In this document: positions 1 to 5,804 of the stretch, piece after piece
How positions within the stretch are numbered: the stretch's first letter is position 1
Layout of the letters: each line of letters begins with the position of its first letter
Source of the DNA: Candidatus Rokuibacteriota bacterium
Lineage (GTDB): Bacteria > Methylomirabilota > Methylomirabilia > Rokubacteriales > CSP1-6
Direction: 5' to 3'
Length of the DNA: 6,963 nt
Assembly (NCBI GenBank): GCA_016179165.1
Contig: JACORX010000337.1
Coordinates: 1-6,963 of the forward strand
Notes under the pieces: model-generated
Told to the model about the DNA's origin: nothing
Database searches by the model: none
The model's input: the letters and a program-made list of their open reading frames with translations, nothing else
Program-made: the position numbers and the translations under genes

Positions 1-396
1 GCCCGCCTCCCAGCCGAAGGCCGCTGAGAGGATCGCCTCGTGGGGGGCGCTGGTGAAGAACTGGTACTTGAGCGACATCTCGAGGTTGCCGAAGCCGCTT
101 TCCGTCCTGCCGTTGGCCGCGGGGTCGAGGAGGTTCCATTCCCCCTCGAGCGTCAAGCCGAGGTCGGGGAAGATGCGCTTCGAGAACTCGCCGGCGATGG
201 AGGTCACCTGGCCGCCCGGCTCCTTGATGTGCAGGAAGGTCGGCAGGGACAGTTCGTCGGCGACGAAGGGGTCGTCGATCGTGAGCGTGGACGGCAAGAA
301 GCGCTTGCCCGCCACTCCGTGCGCGGATGCGAGCGCCGGCCAGGCGCAGAGGGCCAGTGAGGCGGCGAGCGCCGCTGCTAAGTAGCGTGATGCCAT
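1..396 (-). CDS. Secreted/outer-membrane beta-barrel-like protein, 3' end outside window
   Basis: Reading leftwards from the ATG at 396-394, the frame stays open for 132 codons to the window edge, so only the N-terminal part is present. A strong Shine-Dalgarno (GGAGGA, plus-strand 401-406) sits 4 nt before the start. Residues 1-25 are a clear signal peptide: an Arg near the N-terminus, an Ala/Leu-rich core and an Ala-Leu-Ala-Ser-Ala end, with mature protein beginning near His26. Conserved-looking segments follow (DDPFVADELSLPTF, then alternating polar/hydrophobic stretches such as GFGNLEMSLKYQFF). These alternating strands resemble outer-membrane barrel proteins of the Phenol_MetA_deg/transporter-like type. 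That assignment is inference from pattern. It probably shares a transcript with the His-rich gene 92 bp upstream. The substrate is unknown; a metal-related role is possible only by association. Confidence 0.75.
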   Translation of the reverse strand, partial: MASRYLAAALAASLALCAWPALASAHGVAGKRFLPSTLTIDDPFVADELSLPTFLHIKEPGGQVTSIAGEFSKRIFPDLGLTLEGEWNLLDPAANGRTESGFGNLEMSLKYQFFTSAPHEAILSAAFGWEAG

Positions 397-428
397 GGGT
401 TCCTCCAGTCGCTGAAAAAGGGGGACTC

Positions 429-446
429 AGCCGCGGCGCCGCGGCT
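429..446. repeat. Perfect 18-bp GC palindrome between the two minus-strand genes
   Basis: The sequence AGCCGCGGC followed by GCCGCGGCT is its own reverse complement. In RNA it can form a 7-bp stem with a 4-nt loop. On the minus strand the stem is followed 9 nt later by five T residues (419-415) and then by the Shine-Dalgarno of the barrel-like gene. It could be a weak terminator or attenuator, or an operator. The gap between stem and T-run is too long for a classical intrinsic terminator, and chance palindromes are common in GC-rich DNA. Confidence 0.35.
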
Positions 447-488
447 CGCGGCTGGCGTCTGCCGGAGGATCCCTGGCGAAGCGGCGGG

Positions 489-896
489 TTAGCTGGCGAG
501 CGAGTGGAGGGAGGGAGGTGCTCGTCCGGTGCCGGGCTGTCTCCAGGCCAGGCTCGGCGTCTCCGGCTGCCCGGGTGCCACCAGCTCGGCCTCGGCCGGC
601 GCGGGGTCCAGGGCGGGGCGCGCCGCCACCTCGGCTGCGGCGAGGTGCAGCGCGGCGGCCGCCACGGGGCAGATCTCGCCGGGCGCGCCGGCCGGCAGCG
701 GGTCCGCTTGGCCGTGTCCCCCGTCGTGTCCCCAGTCGTGGACGGCGTGCGCGCGGGTCTCCACGGGCGCGGGCAGGTGGTGGTCCGAGTGGATCGCGCC
801 CACGAGACCGTTGATCCCCCGCACGAGAGCGAGGGCCAGGAGCGCTACGACGCAGGGCCGAGCCGATCGGAACAGGCCTGACATTGCCGGCACCAT
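489..896 (-). CDS. Small His-rich membrane-anchored/periplasmic protein, putative metal binder
   Basis: The product is 135 residues, ending in TAA at 491-489. Residues 1-33 hold a short basic N-terminus (Arg10, Arg13) and a hydrophobic helix, consistent with a signal peptide or membrane anchor. Residues 36-61 contain seven histidines (36, 39, 40, 50, 53, 57, 61) among Asp and Trp residues, which looks like a metal-binding loop. A later Cys-Pro pair (Cys76-Pro77) and a C-terminal Gly-Arg-Ala-Pro-Pro motif (residues 124-128) recall DUF2946/CopL-type small proteins found near copper-resistance genes. That is resemblance, not a confirmed match. The start at 896 was chosen as the first ATG; another ATG lies at 884, and neither has a strong Shine-Dalgarno. 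The middle (about residues 78-120) is Ala/Pro-rich and poorly conserved in look. Overlapping frames on the other strand look like low-complexity shadows. Confidence 0.6.
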   Translation of the reverse strand: MVPAMSGLFRSARPCVVALLALALVRGINGLVGAIHSDHHLPAPVETRAHAVHDWGHDGGHGQADPLPAGAPGEICPVAAAALHLAAAEVAARPALDPAPAEAELVAPGQPETPSLAWRQPGTGRAPPSLHSLAS

Positions 897-942
897 ACAC
901 CACTCTAACCCCCGGCGCCCGAGCTTGTTCCGGGGAGCGGGT

Positions 943-972
943 TTGACTCACCATGACGCCGTGTGGGATCAT
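943..972 (+). promoter_or_regulatory. Candidate promoter for rimO
   Basis: TTGACT (943-948, 5 of 6 to the sigma70 -35) is followed after 18 bp by GATCAT (967-972, 4 of 6 to the -10). If used, transcription would start near 979, leaving only about 5 nt before the rimO ATG and excluding its AAAGG Shine-Dalgarno (973-977). Either the transcript is near-leaderless or the true promoter is elsewhere in this short gap. Confidence 0.3.
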
Positions 973-994
973 AAAGGCGCGTCATGAAAGTCCA
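968..994 (-). promoter_or_regulatory. Candidate divergent promoter for the His-rich gene
   Basis: On the minus strand TATGAT (973-968) matches the sigma70 -10 at 5 of 6 positions. TGGACT (994-989) lies 15 bp upstream as a weak -35 (4 of 6). The -10 overlaps the -10 candidate of the opposing rimO promoter, so the two directions could compete for polymerase. The short spacer makes this tentative. Confidence 0.25.
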
Positions 995-2309
995 TTTCAC
1001 CACTCTCGGCTGCCCCAAGAACCAGGTCGACTCCGAGTTGATGCTGGGCATGCTTGCCGGGGCCGGCCACGAGATCACGGATGCCGCCGAGACGGCCGAC
1101 TGCCTCGTCGTCAATACCTGCGCCTTCATCGACCGGGCGCGCGAAGAATCAGTCCAGACGATTCTCGAGCTGGCGCGCGTGAAAGAGACGGGCCGCGCGC
1201 GGGTGCTCATCGTGACCGGCTGTCTCACCCAGCGCTACGGCGGCGAGATCCTGAGCGAGATCCCCGAGGTCACGGCCATCCTCGGCACCTCCGAGCTCGA
1301 CCGGATCGTGGATCTCGTCAACCAGGCGGACGGCAGGCAGGACTGGGTCACGAGCGCGCCGCCGGGCTATCTGTACGACGCGAAGACTCCGCGGCTGCTG
1401 ACGTCGAGGGCGCCGTACGCGTACGTGAAGATCGCCGAAGGCTGCGACATGGGCTGCACCTTCTGCGCCATCCCCCAATTCCGGGGCGCTCACAGGAGCA
1501 GGCGCCTTGCCGACATCGTCGCCGAGGTCGAGGGGCTGGCGAGGCAAGGCATCCAGGAAGCCATCCTCGTCTCCCAGGACACGCTCGCCTACGGCCGCGA
1601 GCTGCCCGGCAACGGCGACATCGGCGATTTGCTCCTCGCGCTCTCCGACACGCGCATGCCGTGGATCCGGCCCATGTACCTCCATCCCGCGCACGTGAGT
1701 GATCGCCTGGTGGACAAGTGGCGGCGCGCGCGCGTCGTGCCGTATCTCGATATGCCGGTGCAGCACGGCGACGACGCGATTCTCCGCGCGATGCGCCGCG
1801 CGGTGACGGCGCGGCGGATGAACGAGATCGTCGCGCAGTTCCGCGACGCCATACCGGGCGTCACGATCCGCACGACGGTCCTCGTGGGCTTTCCCGGCGA
1901 GACGGACGCCGCCTTCGACAACCTCCTGTCCTTCGTCGAGGACTCGGCCTTCGACCGGCTGGGTGTCTTCACCTACTCGGTCGAGGAGGGTACCCCGGCG
2001 GCAGCCATGCCGGACCAGGTGTCCCAGGACGTGATGGCGGCGCGCGCGCACCAGGTCCAGGACCTTCAGGACCGCCTTGCCTGGGAGCGTCAGAAGGCGC
2101 TCTACGGCACGATGCAGACCGTCCTGGTGGACGGCACGAGCGCCGATCCCGCATTCCCCTTCGAGGGGAGAACGGCGGGACAGGCGCCGGAAATCGACGG
2201 GGTCGTCTACCTCCGCGATCCCACGCTGAGCCCGGGACGCTTCGCGCCGGGACGTTTTGCTGACGTCCGCATCGTCGAAGTGGACGGCTACGAGCTCGTG
2301 GGGGAATAG
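984..2309 (+). CDS. rimO: Ribosomal protein S12 (Asp) methylthiotransferase RimO
   Basis: RimO is a radical-SAM enzyme that adds a methylthio group to a conserved aspartate of ribosomal protein S12. The 441-residue product matches the family's usual length. The N-terminal MTTase domain opens with GCPKNQVDSE (residues 9-18), the variant typical of RimO rather than MiaB, and carries the second-cluster cysteines Cys10, Cys46 and Cys80. The radical-SAM CxxxCxxC motif is Cys154-Cys158-Cys161, within AEGCDMGCTFCAIP. The strand YLDMPVQH (254-261) and GFPGET (302-307) are also typical. A C-terminal TRAM domain (about 373-441) contains GRTAG and ends in ELVGE. ATG at 984 is preceded by AAAGG with 6-nt spacing. 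A short tandem duplication lies in the TRAM domain (417-426). It is first in the run with pgpA, cinA and thpR. Confidence 0.97.
   Translation: MKVHFTTLGCPKNQVDSELMLGMLAGAGHEITDAAETADCLVVNTCAFIDRAREESVQTILELARVKETGRARVLIVTGCLTQRYGGEILSEIPEVTAILGTSELDRIVDLVNQADGRQDWVTSAPPGYLYDAKTPRLLTSRAPYAYVKIAEGCDMGCTFCAIPQFRGAHRSRRLADIVAEVEGLARQGIQEAILVSQDTLAYGRELPGNGDIGDLLLALSDTRMPWIRPMYLHPAHVSDRLVDKWRRARVVPYLDMPVQHGDDAILRAMRRAVTARRMNEIVAQFRDAIPGVTIRTTVLVGFPGETDAAFDNLLSFVEDSAFDRLGVFTYSVEEGTPAAAMPDQVSQDVMAARAHQVQDLQDRLAWERQKALYGTMQTVLVDGTSADPAFPFEGRTAGQAPEIDGVVYLRDPTLSPGRFAPGRFADVRIVEVDGYELVGE
2232..2261 (+). repeat. 15-bp tandem duplication inside rimO (PGRFA twice)
   Basis: Two adjacent 15-bp units encode Pro-Gly-Arg-Phe-Ala twice in the TRAM domain of RimO. 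They differ at 3 of 15 bases, all third codon positions (C to T, C to T, G to T). Many RimO proteins have a single such unit before the D/V-x-V-R-I strand, from memory of the family. The pattern suggests an in-frame duplication that has since drifted. Confidence 0.6.
2300..2305 (+). promoter_or_regulatory. Shine-Dalgarno supporting a non-canonical pgpA start
   Basis: GGGGGA in the last codons of rimO lies 7 nt before ATC at 2313. It is the only purine-rich site correctly placed for the N-terminus expected for PgpA. This favours ATC 2313 over CTG 2331, which has no such site. Confidence 0.4.
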
Positions 2310-2312
2310 CCG

Positions 2313-2777
2313 ATCCGCATCGCGGACCGCCTGGCCTTCGGTATCGCCAGCGGCGCGGGCGCCGGCTACTTCCCCGTTGCGCCCGGCACCGCCGGCAGCC
2401 TGGTGGCGGCCGTCGCGCTCTGGCTCATCCCGTTCTCTCAGGTCGGCCTCTGGGCCGCGCTGGCGGCGGTCGTCGCCGTCGGCATCTGGGCCTCGCACCG
2501 CGTCGAGGAAGTGCTCGGGCGCAAGGATCCCGGCGTCATCGTCATCGACGAGGTGGCGGGCATGATGGTGGCGGTCCTGTTCCTGCCGCGGACCCTCGGT
2601 GTTCTCGCCTGCGCATTTCTCCTCTTCCGGTTCTTCGACATCTGGAAGCCCTTCCCGGCGTACGAGTCCCAGGGCCTGCGGGGCGGCTTGGGCATCGTGG
2701 TGGACGACCTGATCGCCGGCGTTTACACCCTCGTGCTGATCATGGGCGCGCGGATGCTCTTCGGGTGGCCTCGGTGA
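2313..2777 (+). CDS. pgpA: Phosphatidylglycerophosphatase A, atypical start codon
   Basis: PgpA removes the phosphate from phosphatidylglycerophosphate to make phosphatidylglycerol at the inner membrane. Numbering from ATC 2313, the 154-residue product has the N-terminal motif GYFPVAPGTAGSL (18-30), IDEVAGM (78-84), FRFFDIWKP (105-113) and GGLGIVVDDLIAG (124-136), with hydrophobic membrane segments between them. These are the conserved PgpA blocks in order. The first standard start in this frame is GTG 2403, which would remove the APGT motif and about 30 residues. The frame is also closed upstream by the rimO TAG at 2307-2309, since rimO is read in the same frame. ATC 2313, preceded by GGGGGA, gives the family's usual N-terminus; CTG 2331 is an alternative. 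A sequencing error is also possible. The function is secure and the start is not. Confidence 0.88.
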   Translation: MRIADRLAFGIASGAGAGYFPVAPGTAGSLVAAVALWLIPFSQVGLWAALAAVVAVGIWASHRVEEVLGRKDPGVIVIDEVAGMMVAVLFLPRTLGVLACAFLLFRFFDIWKPFPAYESQGLRGGLGIVVDDLIAGVYTLVLIMGARMLFGWPR

Positions 2778-3997
2778 GCCCGGCTCATGTGCTGACGGTC
2801 GCGGACGGCGCGGCCGACGACCGAGCGGCCCGTGACCTGGCGCGCGCGCTGGCCGCAGAGGGCACCCCGGTCGCGTCGCGCCAGGTGGTAGATCCGAGTG
2901 AGGCCGCGCTCGAGCCCGCGCTGCGCGGCCCGCTCGAGGGCGGCGGGCTCACGGTTGTGCTCACAGAGCCCGGCGGCTCGGCGGGTGAGCTGGTGCCCCG
3001 CGTGGTCGCGCGCCTCACGGGCGCGCGGCTCGTCCTCAACGAGCGGCGTCTGGCGCTGCTCGAGGCCTCCTTCGCTCAGCGCGGCCGGGCCATGCCGAGG
3101 CGGCTCGACCGGCTCGGGCTCTTGCCCAAGGGCGCCCTGCTTCTGCCGTCGGCGCCCGACGGCTGGGACGGCTGGTCGCTCGCGGCGAAGAACGGAGTCC
3201 TCGTCGTCCTGCCCCTGGGCTCTCCACACCTCGGGAGCATGGTCAGCGACTTTCTCAAGGCGCCGGCCGGACTCGAAGCGACGGAGGTGCTCGTACATCG
3301 CGTGCTCCTGACGACCGGACTCGAAGCGGCGGACGCCGAAGCGCGCGTCGGCGCGTGGCTCGGCAAGGAGGGCGACGTCACCGTCTCCTGCGTGCCCGCC
3401 GAGGGCGACATCCACGTGCGCCTGCTCGGGCGCGGCGCCACTCGCGCGCTGGCCGAAGCCGCGCTGGCGCCGGTCGAGACCGAGGTGCGCGCGGAGCTCG
3501 GCGTCGACTGCTACGGCCGGGACGACGACCTCCTCGAGGCGGTTGTCGGGCGGCTCCTCCTGGAGCGGGGGTGGACCGTCTCGCTTGCCGAGTCGTGCAC
3601 GGGCGGGCTCCTCGGCCACCGGCTGACCAACATCGCGGGCTCGTCGCGCTACGTCGAGCGCGGGGTCATCGTCTACTCGAACCACGCCAAGGAAGACCTC
3701 CTCGGCGTTCCCGAGCCGCTCCTGCGCGCCCACGGCGCCGTCAGCGCGGCCGTCGCCCAGGCCATGGCGGCGGGCGTCTGCCGCATCTCGGGCTCGCCCT
3801 GCGGCCTGGCCGTCACCGGCATCGCCGGCCCCGACGGCGGCAGCGCGGAGAAGCCCGTCGGGACGGTCTACATCGGCTGCGCGACACCGGCCAGCGTCGA
3901 GACGCGCCGTTGCCGCTTTACCGGCGACCGCGTGGCCATCAAGTGGCAGTCTTCGCAGACGGCCCTCGACATGCTGCGCCGCCGGCTGGTGCGCTGA
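2774..3997 (+). CDS. cinA: CinA family protein with intact PncC amidase domain and degenerate MoaB-like domain
   Basis: CinA proteins join a MoaB-like N-terminal domain to a C-terminal nicotinamide-nucleotide amidase (PncC), which recycles NMN in the pyridine nucleotide cycle. GTG 2774 was chosen because it overlaps the pgpA stop as GTGA and follows GGGTGG by 5 nt; GTG 2765 is an alternative. Numbered from 2774 (407 residues), the C-terminal domain (about 250-400) has AESCTGG (272-278, nucleophile Ser274), YSNHAK, HGAVS and TGIAGPDGG, all as expected. The N-terminal part (about 5-165) keeps the fold-like spacing but not the usual motifs. GxELLxG is replaced by VADGAAD, TGGLGPTxDD by TEPGGSAGE (64-72), and GPPxEM by GSPHLGSM. 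This domain is probably inactive for its pyrophosphatase activity. A middle linker domain spans about 170-245. Confidence 0.92.
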   Translation: MSPAHVLTVADGAADDRAARDLARALAAEGTPVASRQVVDPSEAALEPALRGPLEGGGLTVVLTEPGGSAGELVPRVVARLTGARLVLNERRLALLEASFAQRGRAMPRRLDRLGLLPKGALLLPSAPDGWDGWSLAAKNGVLVVLPLGSPHLGSMVSDFLKAPAGLEATEVLVHRVLLTTGLEAADAEARVGAWLGKEGDVTVSCVPAEGDIHVRLLGRGATRALAEAALAPVETEVRAELGVDCYGRDDDLLEAVVGRLLLERGWTVSLAESCTGGLLGHRLTNIAGSSRYVERGVIVYSNHAKEDLLGVPEPLLRAHGAVSAAVAQAMAAGVCRISGSPCGLAVTGIAGPDGGSAEKPVGTVYIGCATPASVETRRCRFTGDRVAIKWQSSQTALDMLRRRLVR

Positions 3998-4587
3998 CGC
4001 CGCGGGCCTTCGTCGCCGTCCTCCTGGACGAGCAGACCAGGCGTGCGGTCGCCGCGCAGATCGACCGCCTGCGCCCGCTCTCCAAGGTCGTCGCCTGGGT
4101 GCCGCCTCACAACCTCCACCTGACGCTCAGGTTCCTCGGCGAGCAGACGGAGGAGCGGCTGGCGGAGGTGGTGCCGGCTCTCGAGGAAGCCGCTTCAGGC
4201 GTGCCGACCTTCACGCTGAGTCTCAAGGGGCTCGGCGCCTTCCCCGGCCTCGACCACCCACGCACCCTCTGGGTGGGCGTCTCCGAGGGCGTGCAGGACG
4301 TGCAGCGGCTGCAAGCCCACCTGGCCGAGGCGCTCGGGAGGCGGGGCATGCCGATCGAGGCTCGCGCCTGGCAGGCGCACGTCACCATCGGCCGGGTCAC
4401 TGATGAGAAGCGCGGGCGCCGCGAGGGCATGCCGGAGCTCCGCTCGGCGCTGATGCGCGGGGCGGCCGCGTTCTTCGGCACCATGCTCGTGGCCTCGATC
4501 GCGCTCATGCGGAGCGACCTCTACGCGTCGGGGGCGCGCTACACGGGTATCGCTTCTGTGCCGCTGGCCTCCGAGTCCGGCGTCTGA
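3994..4587 (+). CDS. thpR: RNA 2',3'-cyclic phosphodiesterase (2H/LigT family)
   Basis: ThpR opens RNA 2',3'-cyclic phosphates to 2'-phosphates and can join some tRNA halves in vitro; its physiological role is unclear. Both catalytic 2H motifs are present: HLTL (42-45, in NLHLTLRFLG) and HVTI (129-132, in WQAHVTIGR). The protein is 197 residues from the chosen start, close to the usual 180-200, and begins in the family style (RAFVAVLLDE). The start is uncertain. No ATG, GTG or TTG lies at the expected place. CTG 3994 overlaps the cinA stop as CTGA, mirroring the GTGA junction upstream. GTG 3943 is the nearest standard start but adds 17 residues read out of frame through cinA that do not look conserved. 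It is the last gene of the rimO run, with no clear terminator after it. Confidence 0.9.
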   Translation: MTPRAFVAVLLDEQTRRAVAAQIDRLRPLSKVVAWVPPHNLHLTLRFLGEQTEERLAEVVPALEEAASGVPTFTLSLKGLGAFPGLDHPRTLWVGVSEGVQDVQRLQAHLAEALGRRGMPIEARAWQAHVTIGRVTDEKRGRREGMPELRSALMRGAAAFFGTMLVASIALMRSDLYASGARYTGIASVPLASESGV

Positions 4588-4663
4588 CTCCCCGCCGCGT
4601 ATCGCTTTCGCGACATTGACACGCCGGAAGGACGCGTCAGGATGGGTGTGTCGGACGCGCTGA

Positions 4664-4693
4664 TTGACTTTGGGGTCCGCGGGCCCCTAGAAT
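4664..4693 (+). promoter_or_regulatory. Strong sigma70-like promoter for recA-pilT
   Basis: TTGACT (4664-4669) and TAGAAT (4688-4693) each match the consensus at 5 of 6 positions, with an 18-bp spacer. The predicted start is near 4700, giving a leader of about 44 nt before the recA ATG at 4744. I found no E. coli (CTGT-N8-ACAG), Bacillus (GAAC-N4-GTTC) or alphaproteobacterial LexA box nearby. Confidence 0.7.
4672..4687. promoter_or_regulatory. 16-bp dyad filling the recA promoter spacer, candidate operator
   Basis: GGGGTC, a 4-base centre CGCG, and GGCCCC form an imperfect palindrome (14 of 16 positions symmetric). It occupies the spacer between the -35 and -10 and abuts the -10. A repressor bound here would block polymerase, so it is a candidate operator, possibly for a non-classical SOS regulator. 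The GC-rich background makes a chance dyad possible. Confidence 0.35.
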
Positions 4694-4743
4694 GATGAAA
4701 CTGCTCGTCGAATTGGGCGTTTACGCGCCTCGGAGGAGAACCA

Positions 4744-5796
4744 ATGGCTGAAGTGGCGAAGAGTGATCGGCGTCAGGCCCTCGACCTGGCGATCGCGTCC
4801 ATCGACCGGCAGTTCGGCAAGGGCGCCATCATGCGCCTGGGCCAGGGCGGGGTATTCGATGAGATCTCGGTCATCCCCACGGGCGCCCTGTCTCTCGACG
4901 TCGCGCTCGGCATCGGCGGCATTCCGCGGGGCCGCGTCACCGAGATCTACGGCCCGGAGTCCTCGGGCAAGACGACGCTGGCCCTGCACATCATAGCGGA
5001 AGCCCAGCGTATGGGCGGCACGGCCGCCTTCATCGACGCCGAGCACGCCCTCGACCCCATCTACGCCAAGAACCTGGGCGTCAACACCGACGAGCTCCTG
5101 ATCTCCCAACCCGACACGGGAGAGCAGGCACTCGAGATCGCCGAGACGCTCGTGCGCTCGAACGCCGTGGACGCGATCGTGATCGACTCGGTCGCGGCGC
5201 TGGTACCGCGCGCCGAGCTCGACGGCGACATGGGCGACTCGCTGCCGGGCCTGCAGGCGCGGCTCATGTCCCAGGCGCTCCGCAAGCTCACGGCGGCGAT
5301 TTCCCGCTCGGGCGGCGCCGTGATCTTCATCAACCAGATCCGCGAGAAAATAGGTGTTATGTTTGGATCCCCCGAGGTCACGACGGGCGGCCGGGCGCTC
5401 AAGTTCGACTCGTCCATCCGTCTGGACATCCGCCGCCAGGACGCGATCAAGGTCGGCACGGAGTCGATCGGCGTGCACACCAAGGTCAAGGTGGTGAAGA
5501 ACAAGCTCGCGCCGCCGTTCCGCGAGGCCGAGTTCGACGTCAACTACGGCGAGGGCATCTCGAAGGAATGCTCGGTGCTCGACGCCGCGGTCGGGCAGAA
5601 CCTCGTGGAGAAGTCGGGCACCTGGCACACGTACGGGACAGAGCGGATCGGCCAGGGCCGCGAGAACGCCAAGAAGTACCTCAAGGACAACCCCAAGGTT
5701 CTGGCGGACCTCGAGATCAAGGTGCGCGCGGCGCTGGGCCTGAAGCCGGCCGGCGGCGCGCCGGTGCCCGCCGAGCCCCAGAAGGCGGCCAGGTAG
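4744..5796 (+). CDS. recA: Recombinase RecA
   Basis: RecA forms ATP-dependent filaments on single-stranded DNA, drives strand exchange and triggers LexA self-cleavage in the SOS response. The product has 350 residues, the usual length. Walker A is GPESSGKT (70-77), the catalytic glutamate is in IDAEHALDP (Glu100), and Walker B lies around VIDSVAALVP (146-155). The L2 DNA-binding loop is about 198-215 (QIREKIGVMFGSPEVTTGG region). A short C-terminal tail (about 333-350) is Ala/Pro/Lys-rich and lacks the acidic tail of E. coli RecA. ATG 4744 follows GGAGGAG (4732-4738) by 5 nt. No intein is present. An unusual run of AT-ending codons lies at 5347-5367. pilT follows after 8 bp with no terminator, so the two are likely co-transcribed. 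Confidence 0.99.
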   Translation: MAEVAKSDRRQALDLAIASIDRQFGKGAIMRLGQGGVFDEISVIPTGALSLDVALGIGGIPRGRVTEIYGPESSGKTTLALHIIAEAQRMGGTAAFIDAEHALDPIYAKNLGVNTDELLISQPDTGEQALEIAETLVRSNAVDAIVIDSVAALVPRAELDGDMGDSLPGLQARLMSQALRKLTAAISRSGGAVIFINQIREKIGVMFGSPEVTTGGRALKFDSSIRLDIRRQDAIKVGTESIGVHTKVKVVKNKLAPPFREAEFDVNYGEGISKECSVLDAAVGQNLVEKSGTWHTYGTERIGQGRENAKKYLKDNPKVLADLEIKVRAALGLKPAGGAPVPAEPQKAAR

Positions 5797-5804
5797 GAGC
5801 GATC

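Noticed and set aside
529..987. 152-codon plus-strand ORF opposite the His-rich gene
   Set aside because: Ala/Arg/Gly-rich with no hydrophobic or conserved segment; the minus-strand frame has a membrane helix and His cluster.
1149..2498. 449-codon minus-strand ORF opposite rimO
   Set aside because: Antisense shadow of a GC-rich gene; composition is Arg/Asp/His-heavy with no domain, and rimO on the other strand is certain.
3355..3993. Long in-frame upstream extension of thpR through cinA (Arg/Gly-rich)
   Set aside because: It is the alternate-frame shadow of cinA; the sequence is low-complexity Arg/Pro/Ala, and conserved ThpR sequence begins only near 3994.
4588..4620. Terminator after thpR
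   Set aside because: No stable stem followed by a T-run; only a short CGCG pair around GTATCGCTTT.
4616..4643. Second recA promoter: perfect TTGACA at 4616-4621
   Set aside because: No acceptable -10 at 16-18 bp; the best candidate (CAGGAT, 4638-4643) matches only 3 of 6.
4630..4659. Direct repeat GGACGCG at 4630-4636 and 4653-4659
   Set aside because: Seven bases of GC-rich sequence recurring once is expected by chance; 23-bp spacing alone is weak evidence for an activator site.
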